From: Roseateles sp049532965
GTDB lineage: Bacteria > Pseudomonadota > Gammaproteobacteria > Burkholderiales > Burkholderiaceae_C
Length of the DNA: 64,000 nucleotides
Assembly (NCBI RefSeq): GCF_049532965.1
Contig: NZ_CP186694.1
Coordinates: 2,914,001 to 2,978,000, forward strand
Direction: 5' to 3'
Made by a program: the position numbers and the translations under genes. This document shows positions 1-8,766 of the stretch, one piece after another. Within the stretch, counting starts at the first letter, position 1. Each line of letters starts with the position of its first letter. The notes under the pieces are model-generated. The model worked only from the letters and a program-made list of their open reading frames with translations, ran no database searches and was not told the DNA's origin.

Positions 1-3000
1 TCGTGATGATCGGTGCCTGCGTGTCGACGTTGATCGTGGCGTCCTTGCTCGCCTCGTTCCCCGCCGCGTCCTTGGACTTTGCGGTCAGCGTGTGAGTGCC
101 ATCGGTCAGAGGCACTGTCAGCGTGAGGCTCCAGTTGCCATTGGTGTCGGCCGTCGCGGTGCCCAGTTTGGTCTGGCCTTCGTAGACGTCCACGGCGCTG
201 CCGGCCGGCGCGGTACCCATTACATCCGGCGTGTTGTCGTTGGTCAGCGCGGGCGCAGAGATCGTGATGATGGGCGCCTGCGTGTCGACGTTGATCGTGG
301 CGTCCTTGCTGGCCTCGTTGCCCGCCGCGTCCTTGGACTTGGCCGTCAGCGTGTGATTGCCATCGGTCAGAGGAGTCGTCAGCGTGACGCTCCAGTTGCC
401 GTTCGCGTCTGCGGTGGCGCTGCCGAGCTTGGTTTGGCCCTCGTAGAGGTCCACGACGCTGCCCGCAGGCGCAGTCCCGGTCACGTCCGGCGTGTTGTCG
501 TTAGTCAGCGCCGGCGCAGAGATCGTGATCACAGGCGCCTGCGTGTCGACGTTGATGGTGGCGTCCTTGGTCGCTTCGTTCCCTGCCGCGTTCTTGGACT
601 TTGCGGTCAGGGTGTGATTGCCATCGGTCAGAGGAGCCGCCAGCGTGAGGCTCCAGTTGCCGTTGGCGTCTGCCGTGGCGCTGCCCAGCTTGGTCGGGCC
701 CTCGTAGACGTCCACGACGCTGCCCGCAGGAGCAGTCCCGGACACGTCCGGCGTGTTGTCATTGGTCAGCGCCGGCGCAGAGATCGTGATCACGGGTGCC
801 TGCGTGTCGACGTTGATTGTGGCGTCCTTGCTCGCCTCGTTGCCCGCCGCGTCCTTGGACTTGGCGGTCAGCGTGTGAGTGCCATCGGTCAGAGGAGCCG
901 TCAGCGTGAGGCTCCAGTTGCCGTTGGCGTCTGCCGTGGCGCTACCCAGCTTGGTCTGACCCTCGTAGACATCCACGACGCTGCCCGCAGGAGCAGTGCC
1001 GGTCACGTCCGGCGTGCTGTCGTTGGTCAGCGAGGCAACCGAGATCGTGATGACCGGCGCCTGCGTGTCGATCTGCACAGCGGCGTCCTTGCTCGCCTCG
1101 TTCCCTGCCGCGTCCTTGGACTTCGCCGTCAGCGTGTGAGTGCCATCGGTCAGAGGAGCCGTCAGCGTCAGGCTCCAGTTGCCATTGGCGTCTGCGGTGG
1201 CGCTGCCGAGCTTGGTTGGGCCCTCGTAGACGTCCACAACGCTGCCGGCCGGCGCGGTACCCGTCACGTCCGGCGTGTTGTCGTTGGTCAGTGAGGGGAC
1301 CGAGATCGTGATGACCGGCCCCTGCGTGTCGACGTTGATCGTGGCGTCCTTGCTGGCCTCGTTACCCGCCGCGTCCTTGGACTTGGCCGTCAGCGTGTGA
1401 TTGCCATCGGTCAGAGGCGTCGTCAGCGTGAGGCTCCAGTTGCCGTTGGCATCCGCCGTGGCACTGCCCAGCTTGGTCGGGCCTTCGTAGACGTCCACGC
1501 CGCTGCCCGCAGGAGCAGTGCCCGTCACGTCCGGCGTGTTGTCGTTGGTCAGCAAGGAGAGCGAGATCGTGATGACCGGAGCGGTCGTGTCGATCTGCAC
1601 GGTGGCGTCCGTGCTGGCCTCGTTGCCCGTCGCGTCCTTGGACTTGGCTGTCAGCGTGTGATTGCCATCAGTCAGAGGCGTCGTCAGCGTGAGGCTCCAG
1701 CTGCCGTTGGCGTCTGCCGTGGCGCTGCCCAGCTTGGTTGAGCCCTCGTAGACGTCCACGACGCTGCCCGCAGGAGCAGTACCGGTCACGCCCGGCGTGT
1801 TGTCGTTGGTCAACGAGGCAACCGAGATCGTGATGACCGGAGCGGTCGTGTCGATCTGCACGGTGGCGTCCCTGCTCGCCTCGTTGCCCGGCGCGTCCTT
1901 GGACTTGGCCGTCAGCGTGTGATTGCCGTCGGTCAGAGGTGTCGTCAGCGTCAGGCTCCAGTTGCCGTTCGCGTCTGCCGTGGCGCTGCCCAGCTTGGTT
2001 TGGCCCTCGTAGACGTCGACCGCGCTGCCCGCCGGCGCCGTACCCGTCACATCCGGCGTGTTGTCGTTGGTCAGCGAGGCAACCGAGATCGTGAGGTCCG
2101 GAGCGGTCGTGTCGATCTGCACGGTGGCGTCCTTGCTCGCCTCGTTACCCGCCGCGTCCTTGGACTTGGCCGTCAACGTGTGATTGCCATCGGTCAGAGG
2201 TGTCGTCAGCGTCAGGCTCCAGTTGCCGCTGGCGTCGGTCGTGGCACTGCCCAGCTTGGTCTGACCTTCGTAGACGTCCACGACGCTGCCCGCAGGAGCA
2301 GTCCCGGTCACGTCCGGCGTGTTGTCGTTGGTCAGCGCCGGCGCAGAGATCGTGATGATGGGCGCCTGCGTGTCGACGTTGATCGTGGCGTCCTTGCTCG
2401 CCTCGTTGCCCGCCGCATCCTTGGACTTGGCCGTCAACGCGTGATTGCCATCGGTCAGAGGCGTCGTCAGCACGAGGCTCCAGTTGCCATTGGTATCCGC
2501 CGTGGCGCTGCCCAGCTTGGTTTGGCCCTCGTAGACCTCCACGACGCTGCCGGCCGGCGCAGTACCCGTCACGTCTGGCGTGTTGTCGTTGGTCAGTGAG
2601 GCAACCGAGATCGTGAGGTCCGGAACGGTCGAGTCGATCTGTACGGTGGCGTCCTTGCTCGCCTCGTTCCCCGCCTCGTCTTTGGACTTTGCGGTCAGCG
2701 TGTGATTGCCATCGGTCAGAGGAGTCGTCAGCGTGAGGCTCCAGTTGCCATTGGCGTCTGCCGTGGCGCTGCCAAGCTTGGTCTGGCCTTCGTAGACGTC
2801 GACCCCGCTGCCCGCTGGCGCGGTACCCGTCACCTCCGGCGTGTTGTCGTTGGTCAGCGAGGCGACGGAGATCGTGATGATCGGCGCCTGCGTGTCGACG
2901 TTGATGGTGGCGTCCTTGCTCGCCTCGTTGCCCGCCGCGTCCTTGGACTTGGCCGTCAGCGTGTGATTGCCATCGGTCAGAGGAGTCGTCAGCGTGACGC

Positions 3001-3404
3001 TCCAGTTGCCGTTGGCGTCTGCCGTGGCGCTGCCCAGCTTGGTTTGGCCCTCGTAGACGTCGACCGCGCTGCCCGCTGGCGCGGTACCCGTCACGTCCGG
3101 CGTGTTGTCGTTGGTCAGCGAGGCAACGGAGATCGTGATCACCGGCGCCTGCGTGTCGACGTTGACCGTGACGTCCTTGCTCGCCTCGTTGCCTGCCGCG
3201 TCCTTGGACTTGGCTGTCAGCGTGTGATTGCCATCGGTCAGTGGCTGCGACGCCGTAATTGCCCAGTTGCCGTTCCGGTCTGCCGTCGTGCTGCCCAACT
3301 TGGTCTGGCCCTCGTAGAGATCCACCACGCTTCCGGCCGGCGCAGTACCAGTCACGGGAGGCCTGTCGTCGTTGGTCAGCGGCGGCGCCGACACGGTGAG
3401 GGCC
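1..3404 (-). repeat. 13 tandem 261-bp repeats inside the adhesin gene
   Basis: The landmark gtgtcga or a close variant recurs at 21, 282, 543, 804, 1065, 1326, 1587, 1848, 2109, 2370, 2631, 2892 and 3153, exactly 261 bp (87 codons) apart with no length drift. Units are highly similar. Two linker versions alternate irregularly: one encodes NVDTQAP and the other QIDTTAP (for example the units at 1587, 1848 and 2109). The unit at 1065 is a hybrid. The promoter-proximal unit (about 3150-3404) is the most divergent. The pattern fits repeat homogenisation by recombination. Confidence 0.93.
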
Positions 3405-3853
3405 ATCGGGCTCGAAGCCGGAACCAGCACGGTCGCCACGGCGCGGCTGTCTGTCCCGTGTCCACCCATGGCTTCTGACCCCGCTAGCAAGACACCAGCG
3501 CCACCGAGGATCCATGGCAACAGGACGGCGGGCTCGTTGCAATCGTCTTCCGTACCGTCGCTACGAGTCTTCCGGCACTCCGGCTCTTCGCCCTGTTGAT
3601 GCTCGCTCTGGTCTCCGGTCGCCGAGTCACCAGCGCTGTCGCTGGGCATCGGTTCGGGACTCGTTTCCGCCGCCACGGCCTCGTGCGAAGCAACGACGAC
3701 TTCCGGTTCGCCATCGGCCGACCCGGCCGGAGCGCCCTTCTCGGCCACGAGACGCTGGATGGAGCGTCTTGCCGCATGGGCGTCGGTTTTGCCGGGAGAG
3801 GCGCGGTCGGAAACTGTCGGCGCCATGACTTGGGGGGTGGTGGAGCTGCTCAT
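1..3853 (-). CDS. Large repetitive Ig-like surface adhesin, N-terminal part (3' end beyond window)
   Basis: One uninterrupted minus-strand frame runs from an ATG at 3853 to the window edge, giving at least 1284 residues. Residues 1-108 are hydrophilic and acidic. Residues 109-124 are a short hydrophobic stretch (LLPWILGGAGVLLAG). From about residue 151 the protein is tandem 87-residue Ig-like repeats with cores such as VTGTAPAGS, VYEGQTKLGSATAD, LTDGNHTLTAKSKDAAGNE and INVDTQAP. This layout matches Bap/LapA-type biofilm adhesins, which are usually exported by type I secretion and held at the cell surface; the C-terminus that would show this is not in the window. The ATG has only a weak upstream purine run. 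Long open frames on the plus strand and in another minus frame are by-products of the repeats. The family assignment is firm; the exact function is inferred. Confidence 0.88.
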   Translation of the reverse strand, partial: MSSSTTPQVMAPTVSDRASPGKTDAHAARRSIQRLVAEKGAPAGSADGEPEVVVASHEAVAAETSPEPMPSDSAGDSATGDQSEHQQGEEPECRKTRSDGTEDDCNEPAVLLPWILGGAGVLLAGSEAMGGHGTDSRAVATVLVPASSPMALTVSAPPLTNDDRPPVTGTAPAGSVVDLYEGQTKLGSTTADRNGNWAITASQPLTDGNHTLTAKSKDAAGNEASKDVTVNVDTQAPVITISVASLTNDNTPDVTGTAPAGSAVDVYEGQTKLGSATADANGNWSVTLTTPLTDGNHTLTAKSKDAAGNEASKDATINVDTQAPIITISVASLTNDNTPEVTGTAPAGSGVDVYEGQTKLGSATADANGNWSLTLTTPLTDGNHTLTAKSKDEAGNEASKDATVQIDSTVPDLTISVASLTNDNTPDVTGTAPAGSVVEVYEGQTKLGSATADTNGNWSLVLTTPLTDGNHALTAKSKDAAGNEASKDATINVDTQAPIITISAPALTNDNTPDVTGTAPAGSVVDVYEGQTKLGSATTDASGNWSLTLTTPLTDGNHTLTAKSKDAAGNEASKDATVQIDTTAPDLTISVASLTNDNTPDVTGTAPAGSAVDVYEGQTKLGSATADANGNWSLTLTTPLTDGNHTLTAKSKDAPGNEASRDATVQIDTTAPVITISVASLTNDNTPGVTGTAPAGSVVDVYEGSTKLGSATADANGSWSLTLTTPLTDGNHTLTAKSKDATGNEASTDATVQIDTTAPVITISLSLLTNDNTPDVTGTAPAGSGVDVYEGPTKLGSATADANGNWSLTLTTPLTDGNHTLTAKSKDAAGNEASKDATINVDTQGPVITISVPSLTNDNTPDVTGTAPAGSVVDVYEGPTKLGSATADANGNWSLTLTAPLTDGTHTLTAKSKDAAGNEASKDAAVQIDTQAPVITISVASLTNDSTPDVTGTAPAGSVVDVYEGQTKLGSATADANGNWSLTLTAPLTDGTHTLTAKSKDAAGNEASKDATINVDTQAPVITISAPALTNDNTPDVSGTAPAGSVVDVYEGPTKLGSATADANGNWSLTLAAPLTDGNHTLTAKSKNAAGNEATKDATINVDTQAPVITISAPALTNDNTPDVTGTAPAGSVVDLYEGQTKLGSATADANGNWSVTLTTPLTDGNHTLTAKSKDAAGNEASKDATINVDTQAPIITISAPALTNDNTPDVMGTAPAGSAVDVYEGQTKLGTATADTNGNWSLTLTVPLTDGTHTLTAKSKDAAGNEASKDATINVDTQAPIIT

Positions 3854-4004
3854 TGAAGATCCGCGATAGCGCGAAGAAGTGAGGGTCCGCAGTCTCTCGG
3901 GATGCCTCAGCGAACGCGATCGCACATTTATGAGGTACTTGTCTATTCACCAGCTCATTTAGGCTGGTCTTTACCCATCAGCGACGCAGAGATAATCCCG
4001 CCCC

Positions 4005-4634
4005 ATGGTCCTTGCCGAATTCACCGGCCTGTTCCTGTCCTGGCTGGCGCGCCTGATCACTGGCGCCCAAGGACACTGGAAAGGCTGCCCCCCCACGTCG
4101 GAACAGCGCATCTACTTCGCCAACCATCAGAGCCACTTCGACTGGGTGCTGATCTGGGCGTCGCTGCCCGGCGAGCTGCGCGCCCGCACGCGTCCGATCG
4201 CCGCGCGCGACTACTGGACCAGCTCCAGGCTCAAGACCTGGCTGACCACCGCCGTGTTCAACGCCGTCTACGTCAGCCGCACCCGCGCCACGCCCGATGA
4301 GGACCCGCTCGAGCCGCTGGTCGATGCGCTCCAGGGCGGGGATTCGCTGGTGATCTTTCCGGAGGGCACCCGCTCCAACAAGGGCACTCCTCAACCGTTC
4401 AAAGCCGGCCTGTATCACCTGTCCGAACAGTTCCCCGACGTCCAGTTGATCCCCACCTGGATCGACAACGTCCAGCGCGTCATGCCCAAGGGCGAGGTCG
4501 TGCCCGTGCCCATCCTCTGCACTGTCACTTTCGGCGCGCCGATCCGCATCGAGCCGGGCGAAGACAAGCGCGCCTTCCTCGAGCGCGCCCGGGCCGCGGT
4601 CATGGCCCTGCGTCCCGGCGGAGGTCAGGCATGA
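4005..4634 (+). CDS. 1-acyl-sn-glycerol-3-phosphate acyltransferase family protein (PlsC-like)
   Basis: This 209-residue protein has the PlsC acyltransferase block I NHQSHFD (residues 40-46, catalytic His41 and Asp46) and block III FPEGTRS (118-124). An N-terminal hydrophobic segment probably anchors it to the inner membrane. The family transfers a fatty acyl chain to lysophosphatidate to make phosphatidate. Its stop overlaps the start of the next gene, a CDP-diglyceride synthase-like protein that would consume phosphatidate, so the two are probably translationally coupled. It may be a secondary paralogue rather than the essential housekeeping plsC. Confidence 0.88.
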   Translation: MVLAEFTGLFLSWLARLITGAQGHWKGCPPTSEQRIYFANHQSHFDWVLIWASLPGELRARTRPIAARDYWTSSRLKTWLTTAVFNAVYVSRTRATPDEDPLEPLVDALQGGDSLVIFPEGTRSNKGTPQPFKAGLYHLSEQFPDVQLIPTWIDNVQRVMPKGEVVPVPILCTVTFGAPIRIEPGEDKRAFLERARAAVMALRPGGGQA

Positions 4635-5617
4635 GATGGCTCAAATCCCTCAGCACGAGTGAGCAGGTCGCCTTCCTGTTCGTTGTGCTGTTCGGCGCGC
4701 TGCTGCTGGTGAGCATCGGCTCGGTGCTGTGGTCGCTGCGCGAGCGCCCCGAGGACGAACAGGAAGCCTGGCAAGCGCGGTGGTCGAAGTTCCGGCATGA
4801 ACTCAACATGGTGTGGGTCGGCGCCTGCCTCTTCTGGGCGGCGTGGATCTCCGGGCCTGTGGGGGCGACCCTGCTCTTCGGCGTGTTCTCGTTCCTGTCG
4901 TTCCGTGAGTTCATCACCCTGCTGCACACGCGCCGCGCCGACCATCGCGGGCTGATCATGGCGTTCTTCGTCATCCTGCCGCTGCAGTACGTGCTGGTGG
5001 GCACGCGGCATTTCGACCTGTTCTCGGTGCTGATCCCGGTCTACGGCTTCCTGGCGATTCCGGTGGCCAGCGCGCTGGCGGACGATCCCGGCCGCTTCCT
5101 CGAGCGCAACGCCAAGATCCAGTGGGGCATCATGGTCTGCGTCTACGGGTTGTCGCACGCGCCGGCGCTGCTGCTGCTGGACATCCCGAAGTACCAGGAG
5201 CGCGGCGCGTTCCTGCTGTTCTTCCTCGTCGCCGTGGTCGCTTGCGGCCAGGTCGCGCAGGCGATCGCGACGAGCCGCTTCCGCGCCAAGCCGGTGGCGC
5301 GGCGCATCAGCCGCTCGTTCACGATGAAGGCCTGGTGGATCGGCGCGTTCGCGGCGGCGGTCGCCGGCGCGCTGCTGTACTGGATCACGCCGTTCAAGGC
5401 CGGCCAGGCGGCAATCGCCGCGTTCATCGCGGCGGGGTGCGGCAGCTTCGGCGCCTTCGTGATGCAGGCGCTCAAGCGCGACGCCGGCATTCATGCATGG
5501 GGCAACCGCAGCGCGATCACCGGCGCGGTCGGCCTGCTGGACCGCATCGCGGTGATGTGCTTCGCGGCGCCGGTCTTCTTCCACTCGGTGCGGTGGTACT
5601 TCCGCGCCGGTACTTGA
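4631..5617 (+). CDS. Phosphatidate cytidylyltransferase (CdsA-like, YnbB type)
   Basis: This 328-residue polytopic membrane protein has about eight hydrophobic segments. It carries a relaxed form of the CDP-diglyceride synthase signature near the C-terminus: KRD at 282-284 followed by GLLDR at 301-305. The family makes CDP-diacylglycerol from phosphatidate and CTP. The ATG overlaps the stop of the upstream acyltransferase by 4 nt, and ruvC starts 13 nt downstream. The pairing with a PlsC-like gene resembles the E. coli ynb-type arrangement, so this may be an alternative copy of CdsA rather than the main one. Confidence 0.85.
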   Translation: MRWLKSLSTSEQVAFLFVVLFGALLLVSIGSVLWSLRERPEDEQEAWQARWSKFRHELNMVWVGACLFWAAWISGPVGATLLFGVFSFLSFREFITLLHTRRADHRGLIMAFFVILPLQYVLVGTRHFDLFSVLIPVYGFLAIPVASALADDPGRFLERNAKIQWGIMVCVYGLSHAPALLLLDIPKYQERGAFLLFFLVAVVACGQVAQAIATSRFRAKPVARRISRSFTMKAWWIGAFAAAVAGALLYWITPFKAGQAAIAAFIAAGCGSFGAFVMQALKRDAGIHAWGNRSAITGAVGLLDRIAVMCFAAPVFFHSVRWYFRAGT

Positions 5618-5630
5618 GGAGGATCCCGAC

Positions 5631-6179
5631 ATGCGCATCCTCGGCATCGACCCCGGCCTGCAGACCACGGGCTTCGGCGTGATCGACTCGGACGGGCCGC
5701 GGCTGGCCTACGTGGCCAGCGGCACGATCAAGACCAACGGCGTGCCCACCGGCGACCTGCCCGGACGGCTCAAGATCCTCTATGACGGCATCCGCGAAGT
5801 GGTGTCCCGCTACCAGCCGACCTGCGCAGCGGTGGAGATCGTCTTCGTGAACGTGAACCCGCAATCGACGCTGCTGCTGGGCCAGGCGCGTGGAGCGGCG
5901 CTGACGGCGCTGGTGTCCTGCGACCTGCATGTGTCGGAGTACACCGCGGTACAGATGAAGAAAGCCATCACCGGCCACGGCGGCGCGGCCAAGGCGCAAG
6001 TGCAGGCGATGGTGGCCCGGTTGCTGAGCCTGCCCGGCGAGCCGGGCAAGGACGCGGCCGATGCGCTGGGCATCGCGATCATGGACGCGCATGCGCGCGT
6101 CTCGTTCGACGCGATGAGCCGCCAGACCACGCTGCAGCGCCGGCAACACGCGCAGTTCAAGGGGTCGCGGACGTATTGA
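5631..6179 (+). CDS. ruvC: Crossover junction endodeoxyribonuclease RuvC
   Basis: This 182-residue RuvC resolvase cuts Holliday junctions during recombination, normally with the RuvAB branch-migration motor, which is not in this window. The four acidic catalytic positions are visible: Asp7 (ILGIDPG), Glu69 (AVEIVF), Asp141 and Asp144 (GKDAADALG). The ATG is preceded by a strong ribosome binding site (gaggagg). It follows the CdsA-like gene by 13 nt and converges on the cupin gene. A GC-rich inverted repeat at 6184-6203 lies just past the stop but has no T run. Confidence 0.97.
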   Translation: MRILGIDPGLQTTGFGVIDSDGPRLAYVASGTIKTNGVPTGDLPGRLKILYDGIREVVSRYQPTCAAVEIVFVNVNPQSTLLLGQARGAALTALVSCDLHVSEYTAVQMKKAITGHGGAAKAQVQAMVARLLSLPGEPGKDAADALGIAIMDAHARVSFDAMSRQTTLQRRQHAQFKGSRTY

Positions 6180-6218
6180 AACGGCGGGCCGGCGCGCCCG
6201 CCCCGGCGGGCCTCGCGA

Positions 6219-6725
6219 TCAGGGTTCGTCCTGCCAGTAATCGAGGTCGCCCTCGCCGACCTTCCGGATCGCCTCGAACGGCCGCTCGCCGCCGGCTCCC
6301 GATTCAGCCATGAACTTGTTGGAGTCCGGATAGACGCAGATCTCCGGCTGTTCCATCGTGCTGATGGACAGGTATTTGATCGGCGCATCCGAGGTGTTGA
6401 TGATCTGGTGCGGGTACTCGGGGCCGGCGGGAATGAAGATCACGTCGCCGGTCTTGATCGGCAGGCGCTCGCCAGCCACCCGCAGCGTGCCCGAGCCTTC
6501 GAGCACGATGAACATCTCTTCCTGCGCATGGTGCAGGTGGTAAGGGCAGGTGCACTTGCCGGGCTGGACGATGTCCACGGAGGCTCCCAGCTTCTTCGCG
6601 GCCGTGCCGCGCGCCAGGCGGGCATAGCGCGACTCGTACAGCGGCTCGCGCTGGAAGGTGGCCAGCTCGGCATCGTTGAAGTTGCGGATCAATTGGGCGG
6701 CAAGCGCCTGGGCGCGATCGGTCAT
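6219..6725 (-). CDS. Cupin-domain protein
   Basis: This 168-residue soluble protein contains one RmlC-like cupin barrel. The first metal-binding motif is seen as HLHHAQEEMFIVLEG, and the second region as YPHQIINTSD. It ends in an acidic aromatic tail (DLDYWQDEP). Cupins of this type bind a divalent metal; substrates vary and none can be assigned here. The ATG has a good ribosome binding site (caggag). It stands alone, convergent with ruvC and divergent from the secreted repeat protein. Confidence 0.85.
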   Translation of the reverse strand: MTDRAQALAAQLIRNFNDAELATFQREPLYESRYARLARGTAAKKLGASVDIVQPGKCTCPYHLHHAQEEMFIVLEGSGTLRVAGERLPIKTGDVIFIPAGPEYPHQIINTSDAPIKYLSISTMEQPEICVYPDSNKFMAESGAGGERPFEAIRKVGEGDLDYWQDEP

Positions 6726-6875
6726 CGGGGTGTCTCCTGCGTGCGTGCGAAAGGCGCAGGCTAGTGCCCATGGCCCGATTGGGCAAATGCCGGATGGGTA
6801 ACGGAATCAGGCGCGAGTGGAATAAGCTGACCCTCCCCCGTGTTTCTGCAGTACCCACTCACCAGGAGACCCTGC

Positions 6876-7253
6876 ATGAAGATCACCGTGAAGCTGGCCG
6901 CCGCCGCGGCACTGCTGGCCGCCGCCGGCCTGAGCCTGGCGCAGACGGCGCCCGCCATGGCCAAGGATGGCGCGCTGGTCGGTCCCAACGACATGACGCT
7001 CTACACCTTCGACAAGGACACGGCCGGCTCCGGCAAGAGCGTCTGCAACGGCCCCTGCGCGACCAACTGGCCGCCGCTGATGGCCCGGGCCGAGGACAAG
7101 GCCGCCGGCGACTGGTCCATCATCACCCGCGACGACGGCTCCAAACAGTGGGCCTACAAGGGCAAGCCGCTGTACTTCTGGGTCAAGGACGCCAAGCCCG
7201 GCGATCGCAACGGCGATGGCATCAATCAGGTCTGGCACACCGCAAAGCCCTGA
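6876..7253 (+). CDS. Secreted repeat protein (COG4315, lipoprotein_15 family)
   Basis: The 125-residue product has a signal peptide (MKITVK followed by an Ala/Leu-rich core, probable cleavage near LSLAQ-TAP). Two copies of the family repeat follow: MTLYTFDKD with NGPCATNWPPL, and GKPLYFWVKD with WHTAKP. The start is the ATG at 6876 behind aggag; an in-frame upstream ATG at 6840 would disrupt the signal sequence. The family is common beside ECF sigma factors, as here (33 nt upstream), but its role is unknown. Confidence 0.86.
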   Translation: MKITVKLAAAAALLAAAGLSLAQTAPAMAKDGALVGPNDMTLYTFDKDTAGSGKSVCNGPCATNWPPLMARAEDKAAGDWSIITRDDGSKQWAYKGKPLYFWVKDAKPGDRNGDGINQVWHTAKP

Positions 7254-7285
7254 TCCGTTCGAGCCCTGCTCCGGCCATCCCGCCG

Positions 7286-7819
7286 ATGCCCCTCGTCCTC
7301 GACGAAGCGCTGCCGCTGCTGCCGCGCCTGCGCCGCCATGCGCGGCTGCTGTGCGGCGACCACGCCCGCGCGGACGACCTGCTCCAGGACACGCTGGAAC
7401 GCGCGGCCCGCAAGGCCGCGCTGTTCCATGCCGATCCGGGCCCGGCACGCCTGGATGCGCTGCGCAACTGGCTGCTGACACTGATGCATCGCCTTTACTT
7501 GAACCAGCGGCGCGATGCACGCGAGGCGCTGCGCGACTCGCTGGACGAGGACGACATGCCCGCCACGCTGGTCCACGAGCCGCATCAGCAGGTGGCCCTG
7601 CGCCTGGACCTGGAACGCGCACTGGCTGCGTTGCCGGCGGCCTCGCGAGAGATCCTGCTGCTCGTGTGCGTCGAGGAACTGAGCTACCAGGACGCGGCCC
7701 GCGTGCTGGACGTGCCCGTGGGCACGGTGATGTCGCGGCTGTCCCGCGCGCGCGAACGGCTGCGCGTGTCGATGACCGACGGGGTGGCGGGCCGCGTGCC
7801 GCTGCGGGTGGTGAAATGA
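7286..7819 (+). CDS. ECF-family RNA polymerase sigma factor
   Basis: This 177-residue protein has sigma-70 region 2 in its first half (ADDLLQDTLERAA, then LRNWLLTLMHRLYLN) and region 4 in its second half (LPAASREILLLVCVEELSYQDAARVLDVPVGTVMSRLSRARERL). It directs core RNA polymerase to a small regulon, probably in response to envelope or oxidative stress. The start at 7286 is chosen because upstream in-frame sequence is shadow coding. The anti-sigma gene begins 10 nt downstream, which is the usual autoregulated pairing. Confidence 0.92.
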   Translation: MPLVLDEALPLLPRLRRHARLLCGDHARADDLLQDTLERAARKAALFHADPGPARLDALRNWLLTLMHRLYLNQRRDAREALRDSLDEDDMPATLVHEPHQQVALRLDLERALAALPAASREILLLVCVEELSYQDAARVLDVPVGTVMSRLSRARERLRVSMTDGVAGRVPLRVVK

Positions 7820-7829
7820 GCGCCGCACC

Positions 7830-8726
7830 ATGACGCACGACGACATCGATATCGACGAAGCCACGCTCCACGCCTATGTGGACGGGCAATTGCCCGCGGC
7901 GCGTGCCGCCGAGGTCGCTGACTGGCTGCTGCGCCATCCGCGCGCCGCGCAGCAGGTGCTGGCCTGGCGCGAGCAACGCGAGGCGCTGCAAGCGCTGCAC
8001 CGCGACTGGCTCGACGAGCCGGTTCCGCCGGAGGTCTCGGCGGCGCTCCGCCCGGCGGCCGCGAACGGATCACCGTGGCCGCGCGCCTGGGCCGCCATCC
8101 TGCTCGTGGCCGTGGGCCTGGGCGCCGGTGCCGCCAGCGGCTGGGGCGGCCACGCGTGGTGGCGAGCCAGGCAGGACAACGCCGCCCTCGCCGCCGCCGA
8201 GGCCGCGGCCCGCGCCGCCGGCCGGGACCCTGCCGTCCCCGAGTACGTGCGCGACGCCGCCATCGCGCATGCGGTCTACCAGCCCGAGAAGCGCCATCCG
8301 GTCGAGGTGGGGGCGGACCAGGCGGATCACCTGGTGCAATGGCTGAGCAAGCGCCTCGGCGCGCAGCTGTACACGCCGGTGCTGCGTGACTACGGCTGGA
8401 AGCTGGTCGGCGGCCGGCTGCTGCCGGCGAGCGACGACCCGTCCGTCGGCGGCGCGCTGGCCCGTGCGCAGTTCATGTACGAGAACGATGCGGGCGAGCG
8501 CTTCACGCTCTACGTCAGCACCGGTGCGAGCTCGCCTGAGGCGCCGGTCGCCTTCCGCCTTACGCGCCGCGTGGAGGGCGGCCAGACGACGCGCAGCCTG
8601 TACTGGATCGACGGCCGGCTGGCCTACGCGCTCAGCGGCAACTTCGACGAGAAGCGCCTGCGCGTGCTCGCCGACCTGGTCCACGCGCGCATCGGCATGG
8701 CGGAGCGCGCACCGCGATCGCCCTGA
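7830..8726 (+). CDS. Anti-sigma factor, single-pass membrane protein
   Basis: This 298-residue protein has an N-terminal cytoplasmic domain of the RsiW/ChrR-like type (LHAYVDGQLPAARAAEVADWL), one transmembrane helix at about residues 86-106, and a periplasmic domain of about 190 residues. It lacks the HxxxCxxC zinc-binding motif found in many anti-sigmas, so any redox response would need another mechanism. Position directly after the sigma gene supports the role: it should hold the sigma factor inactive at the membrane until a periplasmic signal arrives. Confidence 0.88.
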   Translation: MTHDDIDIDEATLHAYVDGQLPAARAAEVADWLLRHPRAAQQVLAWREQREALQALHRDWLDEPVPPEVSAALRPAAANGSPWPRAWAAILLVAVGLGAGAASGWGGHAWWRARQDNAALAAAEAAARAAGRDPAVPEYVRDAAIAHAVYQPEKRHPVEVGADQADHLVQWLSKRLGAQLYTPVLRDYGWKLVGGRLLPASDDPSVGGALARAQFMYENDAGERFTLYVSTGASSPEAPVAFRLTRRVEGGQTTRSLYWIDGRLAYALSGNFDEKRLRVLADLVHARIGMAERAPRSP

Positions 8727-8766
8727 CCTTTCGGCGGTCAAAACGCGGCGGGCACAATGCGCCGCC

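Noticed and set aside
6184..6203. GC-rich inverted repeat after ruvC as a terminator
   Set aside because: The stem is plausible but there is no T run on either side; in such GC-rich DNA this is weak evidence, so it is only mentioned in the ruvC entry.
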